Shown here: positions 9,537-17,671 of the stretch, piece by piece
Position numbering within the stretch: the first letter of the stretch is position 1
Layout: every line of letters starts with the position of its first letter
The notes under the pieces: generated by a model
What the model was told of the DNA's origin: nothing
The model's input: the letters and a program-made list of their open reading frames with translations, nothing else
Databases searched by the model: none
Origin: an uncultured Collinsella sp.
Lineage (GTDB): Bacteria > Actinomycetota > Coriobacteriia > Coriobacteriales > Coriobacteriaceae
Assembly: GCA_902496845.1 (NCBI GenBank)
Contig: CABVCJ010000011.1
Span: forward strand, 1-42,870
Direction of reading: 5' to 3'
Length of the DNA: 42,870 nucleotides
Made by a program: the position numbers and the translations under genes

Positions 9537-9575
9537 TTACGCGGGATGCATTCGGGCAATCTGGCATTCAACTTC

Positions 9576-9666
9576 ATGATCCCTTGGGGACGGAGGAAAA
9601 CGGATCACTGAGGGGGTCGGCCTGACCCAGTGATCCGTTTTCCTCCGTCCCCAAGGGATCATTTTT
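9576..9666. repeat. 35-bp perfect hairpin after hspR
   Basis: Arms 9576-9610 and 9628-9662 are exact reverse complements (core CCCTTGGGGACGGAGGAAAA); the 17-nt loop has a further GGGTC/GACCC pair. ATTTTT follows, so it could terminate hspR. The length far exceeds an ordinary terminator and suggests a repeated element of the kind scattered through this genome. The bases just before it (GGCAATCTGGCATTCAA, 9556-9572) resemble a piece of the structured element at 4326-4440. Confidence 0.65.
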
Positions 9667-9810
9667 GCCTGCTCACACTGGGCTCGTCCTTTACTTTACC
9701 GAGATAAAGTGAACGTGTAGATTCGTAACCTACTCGCAACCGTTCTATGGCACGATATTGAACGAATGTATGCTATGCGCCCAAATCTTTTGGGCAGAGT
9801 GGGAGACAGT

Positions 9811-12111
9811 ATGGTCAAGCTGTACGAGGACGGCATCTACCTGCGCGGCGGCAGCGAGGTTGTGCCTGCGGCCGAGGCTGCCGAGCGCGGTATTACGCAG
9901 ACGCCCGAAGATGCCAAGCGCGGCACCATCGCGTATTCGATCCTCCAGGCACACAATACGTCCGGCGACCCCGAGGCGCTCAAGATTCGCTTCGACGCCA
10001 TGGCGAGCCACGACATTACCTTTGTCGGCATCATCCAGACGGCGCGCGCCTCGGGTATGGAGCAGTTCCCGCTGCCCTACGTGCTCACCAACTGCCATAA
10101 CTCGCTGTGCGCCGTGGGCGGCACCATCAACGAGGACGACCACGTCTTTGGCCTCTCGGCTGCCAAGAAGTACGGCGGCATCTTCGTCCCGCCGCACATC
10201 GCCGTCATCCACTCCTTTATGCGCGAGAACTTCGCCGGTTGCGGCAAGATGATTCTGGGTTCCGACTCGCACACCCGCTATGGCGCCCTGGGCACCATGG
10301 CCGTGGGCGAGGGCGGAGGCGAGCTGGCAAAGCAGCTGCTGCGCGACACCTACGACGTTGCCTATCCCGGCGTCGTCGCCATCTACCTCACGGGCGCCCC
10401 GCGCCCCGGCGTCGGCCCGCACGATGTGGCGCTCGCCATCATCCGCGCCGTCTTTGCCAAGGGCTACGTTAAGAACAAGGTCATGGAGTTTGTGGGCCCC
10501 GGCATCGCGAGCATGACGACTGACTACCGCAACGGCGTCGATGTCATGACCACCGAGACCACCTGCCTGTCGAGCATCTGGGCTACCGACGAGGACACAC
10601 ACGCGTTTTTGACCATGCACGGCCGCGGCGACGACTACCGCGAGCTCAAGCCCGCCGATGTTGCCTACTACGACGGCTGCGTCGAGGTCGATCTGTCGAG
10701 CGTCAAGCCCATGATCGCGCTGCCGTTCCATCCTTCCAACGGCTTCGAGATTGACGAGCTCAACGAGAATCTCGAGGACATCCTGCACGAGGTGGAGCTC
10801 GAGGCTGCCAAGATCGGCGAAGGCAAGACGCACTTTAGCCTGCTCGACAAGATCGTCGACGGCAAGCTGCACGTGCAGCAGGGCGTTATTGCCGGCTGCT
10901 CGGGCGGCAATTACGACTCCGTGGTCCAGGCTGCCCGCGTGCTCAAGGGCGCTAACACCGGCTGCGGCGAGTTCTCGCTGTCGGTCTATCCCACAAGCCA
11001 GCCCGTGGCGCTCGAGCTTACACGCCGCGGCTATATCTACGACCTTATGGAGGCCGGCGCGATCGTGCGCACGGCGTTCTGCGGCCCGTGCTTTGGTGCC
11101 GGTGACACGCCTGCCAACAACGGCCTGTCCATCCGCCACACCACGCGCAATTTTCCCAACCGCGAGGGTTCCAAGCCGGGTAATGGCCAGCTGAGCGCCG
11201 TGGCCCTGATGGATGCCCGCTCCATTGCGGCGACGGCTGCCAACGGCGGCGTCCTGACGCCGGCGACCGACCTGCCCGAGGAGACTTGGGACGAGGCCTG
11301 CGAGTACACTTTCGACGACGCACCGTACAAAAAGCGCGTGTACTGGGGCTTTGGCAAGGCGGAGCCTGCCGACGAGCTGGTCGAGGGTCCCAACATCAAG
11401 CCGTGGCCCGCGATGGAGCCCCTCGGCGATGACATCCTGCTCAAGGTGTGCTCCAAAATCATGGACCCGGTCACTACGACCGATGAGCTCATTCCCTCGG
11501 GCGAGACGAGCTCCTTCCGCTCCAACCCGTTGGGTCTGGCCGAGTTTACGCTTAGCCGTCGCGACCCGGCCTACGTGGGCCGTTCCAAGGAGGTCGACGC
11601 CGTGGAGAAGCGCCGCGTGGCTGGCGAGTCCGCGGGTGACCTGGCGGCACTCGATGCCGAGCTTGCCGGCGTGTTTGAGGCGCTGGCCGGCGCGGGTGTC
11701 GCTGCCGACGCCAAGGCGACCGAGTACGGCTCCATGTTCTATGCCAAGAAGCCCGGTGACGGTTCTGCCCGCGAGCAGGCCGCGAGCTGCCAGCGCGTAA
11801 TTGGCGGCCTGGCCAACATCGTCCACGAGTACGCCACCAAGCGCTATCGCTCCAATGTGATGAACTGGGGCATGGTGCCCTTCCAGATGGAGGCCGAGCC
11901 CAACTTTGAGGTGGGCGACTACGTCTTTGTGCCGGGTATCCGCGCCGCGCTAGATGGTGACCTGAAGGACATCGCCGCCTACGTGGTGCGCGCCGACGGC
12001 ACGGTCGAGCAGATTGAGCTCTATATTGCCGATATGACGGCAGAGGAGCGTGCCATCGTCAAGGCCGGCTGCCTGATCAACTACAACAAGTTCAAGGCCG
12101 CTGCCGAGTAA
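9811..12111 (+). CDS. Aconitase-family hydratase
   Basis: [4Fe-4S] (de)hydratase of the aconitase superfamily, 766 aa. Cluster ligands are visible as AGCSGGNYDS and the paired cysteines of FCGPCFGAGDTPANNG; SDSHTRYGALGTMAVGEGG and RHTTRNFPNREGS are further family blocks. A C-terminal swivel domain follows. The sequence resembles the divergent aconitase group that includes E. coli YbhJ rather than classic AcnA/AcnB, so citrate/isocitrate activity is likely but not assured. ATG 9811 is chosen because GGGAGA precedes it; an upstream in-frame ATG at 9766 has no ribosome site. It is monocistronic, between strong hairpins. Confidence 0.85.
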   Translation: MVKLYEDGIYLRGGSEVVPAAEAAERGITQTPEDAKRGTIAYSILQAHNTSGDPEALKIRFDAMASHDITFVGIIQTARASGMEQFPLPYVLTNCHNSLCAVGGTINEDDHVFGLSAAKKYGGIFVPPHIAVIHSFMRENFAGCGKMILGSDSHTRYGALGTMAVGEGGGELAKQLLRDTYDVAYPGVVAIYLTGAPRPGVGPHDVALAIIRAVFAKGYVKNKVMEFVGPGIASMTTDYRNGVDVMTTETTCLSSIWATDEDTHAFLTMHGRGDDYRELKPADVAYYDGCVEVDLSSVKPMIALPFHPSNGFEIDELNENLEDILHEVELEAAKIGEGKTHFSLLDKIVDGKLHVQQGVIAGCSGGNYDSVVQAARVLKGANTGCGEFSLSVYPTSQPVALELTRRGYIYDLMEAGAIVRTAFCGPCFGAGDTPANNGLSIRHTTRNFPNREGSKPGNGQLSAVALMDARSIAATAANGGVLTPATDLPEETWDEACEYTFDDAPYKKRVYWGFGKAEPADELVEGPNIKPWPAMEPLGDDILLKVCSKIMDPVTTTDELIPSGETSSFRSNPLGLAEFTLSRRDPAYVGRSKEVDAVEKRRVAGESAGDLAALDAELAGVFEALAGAGVAADAKATEYGSMFYAKKPGDGSAREQAASCQRVIGGLANIVHEYATKRYRSNVMNWGMVPFQMEAEPNFEVGDYVFVPGIRAALDGDLKDIAAYVVRADGTVEQIELYIADMTAEERAIVKAGCLINYNKFKAAAE

Positions 12112-12126
12112 CGCACTTAATTGTCC

Positions 12127-12200
12127 GCCCGGGGCTTACCCTTTCCCGCCCGCTCACGCGCTTCGCGAGGGTCGCGTTCGGGAAAGGGTAAGCCCCGGGC
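12127..12200. terminator. Long hairpin terminator after the aconitase gene
   Basis: Perfect 22-bp arms 12127-12148 and 12179-12200 (GCCCGGGGCTTACCCTTTCC and complement), with a second smaller stem CGCGCTTCGCGAG inside. There is no T-run, so termination is inferred from position 16 bases after the stop codon. Confidence 0.6.
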
Positions 12201-12295
12201 TACATTTCTGCGTTCTCGTTGGGTCTTGAGGGGCACTAATAAATAGACTTGCTTGATGCCGCCTCTGTTAATGGGGCGGTTTCTTTTTGTCGAAA

Positions 12296-12330
12296 ACCAC
12301 CACAAAGGGGACAGGCACCTTTGTGGTGGT
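12296..12330. repeat. Family A hairpin repeat, copy 1
   Basis: Arms ACCACCACAAAGG and its complement around GGACAGGCA. One of four copies in 2 kb (also 12497-12531, 13364-13398, 14168-14202). Copies 1 and 3 have the loop in one orientation, copies 2 and 4 in the other. Confidence 0.75.
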
Positions 12331-12338
12331 CCGCGGTT

Positions 12339-12476
12339 TGTCTCGTTCTGTAACAGGTAGACCCTTATTTGCCGAGTAGTTGTTACAGATTTAGATAAAC
12401 GGGAACTGCTGAACATTTCGTCTCGATCTGTAACATCTGAGGTCCAAAACGGCAGCTAGATGTTATAGATCGAGAT
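12339..12476. repeat. Family B repeat pair, copies 1-2
   Basis: Two hairpins made of TCTCGATCTGTAACATCT and its complement (arms of the second: 12421-12438 and 12458-12475). The whole ~140-bp composite, including the spacer AAACGGG...CTGAA, recurs at 14291-14430, on the far side of two orphan genes. Confidence 0.75.
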
Positions 12477-12496
12477 GGTGAACGCCGGGGCCGAAG

Positions 12497-12531
12497 ATCA
12501 TCACAAAGGCTCCTGTCCCCTTTGTGGTGGT
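12497..12531. repeat. Family A hairpin repeat, copy 2
   Basis: Same hairpin as 12296-12330 but with the loop reversed (TCCTGTCCCC on the plus strand). Lies downstream of the minus-strand orphan gene. Confidence 0.7.
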
Positions 12532-12584
12532 GGGGGCGAGCTCGATGCTGCCGCGCTCGCTGAACGACATTCTAATGAGCGTCT

Positions 12585-13253
12585 CTACAGGATTTCATCC
12601 GGGCTGGCGGGTTTGGTTGTTTTGGGGATGCCGAGTTTGGATGACGCGAAATCGTCAACATCGTCCTTGATCCCATCCTTGGTATAGACGGTGACCATAT
12701 AGGTGCTGTGTCCGAATTCGCCCTTGTCGCGTGTTGCCCAGGCATCCCAGTAGGCGGCCCCGTTTCGCCCTTTGATTTTTCCGACACGGCGGAGTTCTGT
12801 TCGCTTTAATTTCTGGTTGCTATAGATGGTTCGACCGGCCTCCTCGGTGAGCCCGCATTGCCCAAGCATCTTGTCGAGGACTTGGTTCATGTGGCGCTCA
12901 TCGGTGTTTGGTGCGTAGTCGTAGGCGAGGGTGATGGAGTCGAGTGGCTGGTCGTCGATTAGATAGTTTAGCGCCTGAGGTTCAAGGCAGAAATAGGGGG
13001 AGCATCCGTCGACCTTGCCGAGCAACGGTAACTTGGACTGCCAACTTCCGGTGGGAATTGCATATTCGTAGAACACGCCACGGCAGACAAAGGAGAGCGA
13101 GGTGGCACGCGAGCCGGCGTCGATCATCCCGCAAAGATCGAAGGGCGAGGCGATACCAAAAGAAAAGGGCGTGATGACGATAAGGAAGAGCATCACGATG
13201 GGTATGGCGAGAATGGCGATGACGTTGCGACCGGTGGAATGAGACGGCTTCAT
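12585..13253 (-). CDS. Membrane-anchored protein of unknown function
   Basis: 222 aa. An N-terminal membrane segment at about residues 9-32 (VIAILAIPIVMLFLIVITPF) is followed by an extracytoplasmic domain with several cysteines (DLCG, FVCRG, DGCSPYFCLEP, GQCGL) that could form disulfides. No family was recognised. ATG 13253 is favoured over TTG 13271 because GAGGAG lies five bases upstream. It is divergent from the next orphan gene; both lie inside a 2-kb block bounded by family A and B repeats, which suggests a lineage-specific insertion. Codon use is less GC-rich than in neighbouring housekeeping genes. Confidence 0.75.
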   Translation of the reverse strand: MKPSHSTGRNVIAILAIPIVMLFLIVITPFSFGIASPFDLCGMIDAGSRATSLSFVCRGVFYEYAIPTGSWQSKLPLLGKVDGCSPYFCLEPQALNYLIDDQPLDSITLAYDYAPNTDERHMNQVLDKMLGQCGLTEEAGRTIYSNQKLKRTELRRVGKIKGRNGAAYWDAWATRDKGEFGHSTYMVTVYTKDGIKDDVDDFASSKLGIPKTTKPASPDEIL

Positions 13254-13363
13254 ATGCGCTCCTCGAGACAAAGAGCTGTTGAGGATAGGCAGAAATGGAT
13301 ATGTTCAGAGAACAATTCAAGTTTAATCTCATGGCGTGAGATGGTCGACCGTTAGCGTCGAAA

Positions 13364-13398
13364 ACCACCACGAAGGGGACAGGCGCCTTTGTGGTGGT
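13364..13398. repeat. Family A hairpin repeat, copy 3
   Basis: Arms ACCACCACGAAGG / CCTTTGTGGTGGT around GGACAGGCG. Lies between the two divergent orphan genes, upstream of both starts. Confidence 0.7.
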
Positions 13399-13487
13399 GG
13401 GGTGCGAGCAGCTTCTTTTGGTAATAGTGCTGGCTGGCGATATTATTAGTACAGATGGCGAAGGCTTGCATTGTGAGGTGCTTTGCT

Positions 13488-14159
13488 GTGAGAAGTCCTG
13501 CCCGTATTGGATTGATTGTCTTGGCGCTTGCGATCGCTGTGGTTGGCGCGGGCGCTGTCGGTATGGCATTTCTACCTGCTGCGGTGACGGAGCCGGTGGT
13601 CAAGCCTATGACTCAATCTGTCGAACTTCTGACCGGCGACGACAAGCCCGAGACCATTACCGTTGATTTTGATGAGCAGCCGGCTGTGCTGGGTATTAGC
13701 AATTATCCGCGTATTCAGCTTGGGGCCATGCGCTATACCACGGATACAAGCCTGATCGATAGGGCGTCCGAGCTACTCAAGGGCAAAACATTTAAGCGTT
13801 GGTACGGATATGCGTCCTATCGGGCAAAAGCGAACGACATGGTTGGCGGATGCCGCTCGTCCATCGAGTTGGACACCGCGAATGGCGCCAAGTTATGTGA
13901 TGTTTCGTACGATCCTGGCTACGAGGGCAATGAGGGACCGGGTATCTACATCATGGCCGGCGATGTCGCCTATGTCATGGAGGGCAACCAGACCGAGCTC
14001 AACGATTTTATGGGTCAGTGCATTCAGGATGCCTATGAACAGACCTGCTTGCCCGACCCGCAGACTGCACGCGATAGTGGGTCTGCCCGTACATGGCTGT
14101 TCGAGGATGAGATGCCCTGGAACGCCGAATCGGGAAGTACGGGTTCGGCGAAGGAGTAG
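13488..14159 (+). CDS. Membrane-anchored protein of unknown function
   Basis: 223 aa from GTG 13488. Arg-containing N terminus, then one hydrophobic segment (IGLIVLALAIAVVGAGAVGMAFL) that acts as signal anchor, then a hydrophilic extracytoplasmic domain of mixed strands with cysteines (GGCRSS, AKLCDV, GQCIQD, QTCLPD). GTG 13488 has GAGGTG seven bases upstream; an in-frame ATG at 13455 would add 11 residues but lacks a ribosome site. No family was recognised. It shares architecture (one anchor plus a Cys-containing ectodomain) with the divergent gene at 12585-13253 but not obvious sequence similarity. A family A hairpin follows the stop. Confidence 0.7.
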   Translation: MRSPARIGLIVLALAIAVVGAGAVGMAFLPAAVTEPVVKPMTQSVELLTGDDKPETITVDFDEQPAVLGISNYPRIQLGAMRYTTDTSLIDRASELLKGKTFKRWYGYASYRAKANDMVGGCRSSIELDTANGAKLCDVSYDPGYEGNEGPGIYIMAGDVAYVMEGNQTELNDFMGQCIQDAYEQTCLPDPQTARDSGSARTWLFEDEMPWNAESGSTGSAKE

Positions 14160-14167
14160 AGACCGCG

Positions 14168-14202
14168 ACCACCACAAAGGTGCCTGTCCTCTTTGTGGTG
14201 GT
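14168..14202. repeat. Family A hairpin repeat, copy 4
   Basis: ACCACCACAAAGG with the loop reversed (TGCCTGTCCT), directly after the plus-strand orphan gene, mirroring copy 2 after the minus-strand gene. Confidence 0.7.
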
Positions 14203-14212
14203 TTTCGGTCTG

Positions 14213-14430
14213 TCTCGATCTGTAACATCTTGGCCGCTAAAAGTGGGCCTGGTGTTACAGATTTAGATTTTTGATCCGGGTGTTTTCTGTTCGTCTCGAT
14301 TTGTAACAGATAGAGCTCTATTTGCTGACTAGATGTTACAGATTGAGACAAACGGGCGCCGCTGAATAATTCGTCTCGATCTGTAACATCTGGAGCCGGA
14401 AACGGTCGATAGATGTTACAGATTGAGATA
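14213..14430. repeat. Family B repeats, copies 3-5, before clpB
   Basis: Three successive hairpins of TCTCGAT(C/T)TGTAACA and its complement: 14213-14268, about 14293-14349, and about 14373-14429. The last two with their spacer match the composite at 12339-12476. They end about 60 bp before the clpB operator. Confidence 0.75.
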
Positions 14431-14490
14431 GTAAGGGGATGAGGCCGCAGCAGGCGAGCGGGTCTGCCCCCTATCTCTTAATCACTCAGA

Positions 14491-14517
14491 AAATCTTATA
14501 TATAGAGACTTAGATTT
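14491..14517 (+). promoter_or_regulatory. Heat-shock operator upstream of clpB
   Basis: AAATCTTATAT, five bases, GACTTAGATTT-type inverted repeat, the same 27-bp layout as before dnaK (5155-5181); only the five central bases differ. TATAAG at 14521 directly downstream may be part of the promoter. Best interpreted as an HspR site. Confidence 0.6.
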
Positions 14518-14606
14518 ATGTATAAGATCGTACAAAGCTGGCAACAATACTTCTCGAACAACGTGAAGCCGCCCCGTAGGGCGGCCGCCCCAAGAGAGGT
14601 GATTCC

Positions 14607-17234
14607 ATGAGAATCGATAAGCTAGCAATGACGTCGCGCGAGGCGTTGCAGACCGCCATGAGCACGGCTGCCGATGCGCAGGCCGGCGCGGTGGAGCCGA
14701 TTCACCTGCTGTCTGCCCTGCTCGGTGCCGGCGAGCGCAATATCTCCGTGATCATCGAGCGCATCGGCGCTGATCCGGCCCAGCTCGCACGCTCCACGCA
14801 GGATGCCATCGACCGCGCGCCCAAGGTTTCGGGCGAGGGTCAGCAGATGGGCCTGTCCAACGAGCTCGTCCGCGTCATCGAGAAGGCCGAGAAGAAGGCC
14901 ACCAAGATGGGCGACAGCTTTGTGGTGACTGAGCATCTGCTGATGGCACTTGCCGAGGACAAGGGCGAGGCCGGCCGCGTTCTGCGCGACGCAGGCGTCA
15001 CCAAGGAGCGCATCGAGCAAGTCTACGAGGAGCTGCGCGGCGATGACCGCGTGACGTCTGCCGAGGACAAGACGCAGTTTGAGGCGCTGGAGCAGTACGG
15101 CCGCAATATCTGCGACCTTGCCCGTGCCGGCAAGCTCGACCCGGTCATCGGCCGTACCGACGAGATCCGTCGTACCATCCAGGTCCTGTCCCGTCGCACC
15201 AAGAACAACCCCGTGCTCATCGGCGAGCCGGGCGTCGGCAAGACGGCCATCGTCGAGGGTATCGCCCAGCGTATCGTGGCCGGCGACGTTCCGAGCACCC
15301 TGCGTGACCGCGACCTCATCGAGCTCGACATGAGCGCGCTGGTCGCCGGCGCCAAGTACCGCGGTGAGTTCGAGGACCGCTTGAAGGCCGTGCTCAAGGA
15401 GGTACAGAAATCCGAGGGCAAGGTCATCCTGTTCATCGATGAGCTTCATACCATCGTGGGCGCGGGTGCCACCGAGGGCTCCATGGACGCCGGTAACATC
15501 CTCAAGCCTGCGCTCGCTCGTGGCGACCTGCACGCGATTGGCGCGACCACGCTCGACGAATACCGCAAGTACATCGAGAAGGACGCGGCGCTCGCACGTC
15601 GTTTCCAGACCGTGATGGTGAGCGAGCCCACCGTTGAAGACACTATTTCGATCTTGCGTGGCCTCAAGGAGAAGTACGAGATCTTCCACGGCGTGCACAT
15701 CACCGACAGCGCGCTCGTGGCAGCTGCCGACCTCTCCGATCGCTATATCGCCGACCGTTTCCTGCCCGACAAGGCCATCGACCTGGTCGACGAGGCCGCA
15801 AGTCGCCTGCGCATGGAGCTCGACAGCATGCCGGTCGAGATCGACGCCACCACGCGTCAGCTCACCCAGCTGCAGATCGAGGAGCAGGCGCTCATGAAGG
15901 AGACCGACGATGCCTCCAAGGAGCGTCTGGAGGCTCTGCGCCAGGAGATTGCCGAGGTCCAGGAAAAACTCAACGTGCAAAAGGCCGGCTGGCTCAACCA
16001 GAAGAACGCCATCGATCACGTGCAGGAGCTCAAGGGGCAGCTCGACGAGGCCAAGAGCGAAGAGGAGCGCGCGACGCGCAACGGCGATTTGGGTCGTGCG
16101 TCCGAGCTGCGCTATTCCGTGATCCCGGGTCTGCAGCAGCAGATTCAGGAGTCCGAGGCTGCGCTCGAGGCACAAAAGCAGCAGGACGGCGAGGGCCTCA
16201 ACGAGCAGGTGACCTCCGATGAGATCGCCGAGGTCGTGAGCGCCTGGACCGGCGTGCCCGTGTCCAAGATGATGCAGGGCGAGCTCGACAAGTTGAAGGG
16301 CTTGGAGGGCGAGCTGCATAAGCGCGTCATCGGCCAGGACGAGGCCGTCTCCGCCGTCGCCGCAGCTGTGCGCCGCAGCCGTGCGGGCCTCTCCGATCCG
16401 GACAAGCCCATCGGCAGCTTCTTCTTCCTGGGCCCCACCGGCGTGGGCAAGACCGAGCTCGCCAAGGCGCTGGCCGAGTGCCTGTTCGATGACGAGCGCG
16501 CGCTCGTGCGTATCGACATGTCCGAGTACATGGAGAAGTTCAGCGTCCAGCGTCTGATCGGTGCGCCCCCGGGATACGTGGGCTACGACGAGGGCGGCCA
16601 GCTCACCGAGGCCGTGCGCCGTCGTCCGTACTCCGTAATCTTGCTCGACGAGATGGAGAAGGCCCATCCGGATGTCTTCAACGTGCTGCTGCAGGTGCTC
16701 GACGACGGCCGCCTGACCGATGGCCAGGGTCGCCAGGTGTCCTTCAAGAACACGATTATCATCATGACGTCTAACGTGGGCTCCAAGGCTATCGCCGAGC
16801 TTTCCGGCAAGGACGAGGAGGAGATGCGCCATCAGGTCGACGCGGCCATGGCTCAGACCTTCCGCCCCGAGTTCCTCAACCGTATCGACGATATCGTGGT
16901 GTTCCATCCGCTCGGCATGGCGCAGATCGAGAAGATTGTCGACATCCAGCTTGCCGACGTCCGCGCGCGTCTGGCCAAGGAGCGCATGACGCTTGCCATC
17001 ACCCCGGCGGCCAAGCAGATGCTCGCCGTGGGCGGCCTGGACCCCGTGTTTGGCGCCCGTCCGCTCAAGCGTCTGGTTCAGCGCGAGGTCGTGGATGCCA
17101 TCGCTGCCGCTATCATCGACGGCACGGTGCGCGAGGGCGATCAGGTGACGGTCGATGTCGACAAGGATGGCGGCTTTACCGTCGTGTGCGACAACACGCC
17201 GGCGGCCACCTACGAGGTGCCCGACGCCGAGTAG
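14607..17234 (+). CDS. clpB: ATP-dependent disaggregase ClpB
   Basis: Hexameric Hsp104-type chaperone that extracts proteins from aggregates together with DnaK. Full length at 875 aa: Clp N-domain (residues 1-145), first AAA+ module with Walker A GEPGVGKTA near 206 and Walker B ILFIDELH, the coiled-coil middle domain (about 405-525), second AAA+ module with GPTGVGKTE near 609 and VILLDEMEKAHPDV, then the C-terminal D2-small domain. The start ATG follows AGAGAGGTGATTCC. It is monocistronic with a terminator 45 bases after the stop and shares its operator motif with dnaK, so both should be heat induced. Confidence 0.97.
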   Translation: MRIDKLAMTSREALQTAMSTAADAQAGAVEPIHLLSALLGAGERNISVIIERIGADPAQLARSTQDAIDRAPKVSGEGQQMGLSNELVRVIEKAEKKATKMGDSFVVTEHLLMALAEDKGEAGRVLRDAGVTKERIEQVYEELRGDDRVTSAEDKTQFEALEQYGRNICDLARAGKLDPVIGRTDEIRRTIQVLSRRTKNNPVLIGEPGVGKTAIVEGIAQRIVAGDVPSTLRDRDLIELDMSALVAGAKYRGEFEDRLKAVLKEVQKSEGKVILFIDELHTIVGAGATEGSMDAGNILKPALARGDLHAIGATTLDEYRKYIEKDAALARRFQTVMVSEPTVEDTISILRGLKEKYEIFHGVHITDSALVAAADLSDRYIADRFLPDKAIDLVDEAASRLRMELDSMPVEIDATTRQLTQLQIEEQALMKETDDASKERLEALRQEIAEVQEKLNVQKAGWLNQKNAIDHVQELKGQLDEAKSEEERATRNGDLGRASELRYSVIPGLQQQIQESEAALEAQKQQDGEGLNEQVTSDEIAEVVSAWTGVPVSKMMQGELDKLKGLEGELHKRVIGQDEAVSAVAAAVRRSRAGLSDPDKPIGSFFFLGPTGVGKTELAKALAECLFDDERALVRIDMSEYMEKFSVQRLIGAPPGYVGYDEGGQLTEAVRRRPYSVILLDEMEKAHPDVFNVLLQVLDDGRLTDGQGRQVSFKNTIIIMTSNVGSKAIAELSGKDEEEMRHQVDAAMAQTFRPEFLNRIDDIVVFHPLGMAQIEKIVDIQLADVRARLAKERMTLAITPAAKQMLAVGGLDPVFGARPLKRLVQREVVDAIAAAIIDGTVREGDQVTVDVDKDGGFTVVCDNTPAATYEVPDAE

Positions 17235-17278
17235 ATTTTGGGCCATGCCTTAAAATCTGCCAGTCGTCTCTAAACGCC

Positions 17279-17316
17279 AAGGGCGGCGGATCCAATTGGG
17301 TCCGCCGCCCTTTTTC
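17279..17316 (+). terminator. Terminator after clpB
   Basis: Perfect 12-bp stem AAGGGCGGCGGA / TCCGCCGCCCTT, ten-base loop, then TTTTT. Confidence 0.9.
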
Positions 17317-17365
17317 GTGCGACAATCGATGATGCTGAACGGATGCGATGCAAGGAGTTATGCAG

Positions 17366-17539
17366 ATGAAAGACGAGATCAAGACAAGCGCGCCGGCGCC
17401 CAAGCCCACGTCCAGACCGGCACCCAAGCCGCGCGACCCCTATATCCGCGCCGAGAACGAGGACGATGACGGCTACGATCCCTACAGTGATCGCCGCCCC
17501 GAGCGCGAGCCACTGTTCGAAGCCGATCCGTGGCGCTGA
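17366..17539 (+). CDS. Small Pro- and acid-rich protein, unknown
   Basis: 57 aa, hydrophilic and probably disordered: a Lys/Ala/Pro stretch (SAPAPKPTSRPAPKPRDP) followed by an acidic segment with DDDGYDPYSDRRPE and ending EADPWR. No domain or signal peptide. ATG 17366 is preferred because AAGGAG lies eight bases before it; in-frame codons upstream (17348, 17360) fit less well. It stands alone between the clpB terminator and a family C hairpin. Function unknown; I am moderately sure it is translated because of the ribosome site. Confidence 0.55.
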   Translation: MKDEIKTSAPAPKPTSRPAPKPRDPYIRAENEDDDGYDPYSDRRPEREPLFEADPWR

Positions 17540-17563
17540 GTGCCATCCAAAAGGCCACCAATA

Positions 17564-17630
17564 AGTTGCGGTGAAATAGGGACTATTTTGCGGTTTTACC
17601 AGCAAAAACCGTCCCTATTCCACCGCAACT
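17564..17630. repeat. Family C hairpin repeat, copy 1
   Basis: AGTTGCGGTGAAATAGGGAC at 17564-17583 pairs with 17611-17630 with one mismatch; an inner GGTTTT/AAAACC stem is present. Two further copies lie at 24743-24809 and 28429-28495, each just after a stop codon. Confidence 0.75.
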
Positions 17631-17671
17631 GCGTTAGGGATGTGGGTGTTGGGCGGCTGTCTTCGGGCCGG

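Noticed and set aside
9745..11826. 693-codon minus-strand frame opposite the aconitase gene
   Set aside because: Shadow of a conserved enzyme gene with no recognisable domain.
14622..17246. 874-codon minus-strand frame opposite clpB
   Set aside because: Exact shadow of clpB.
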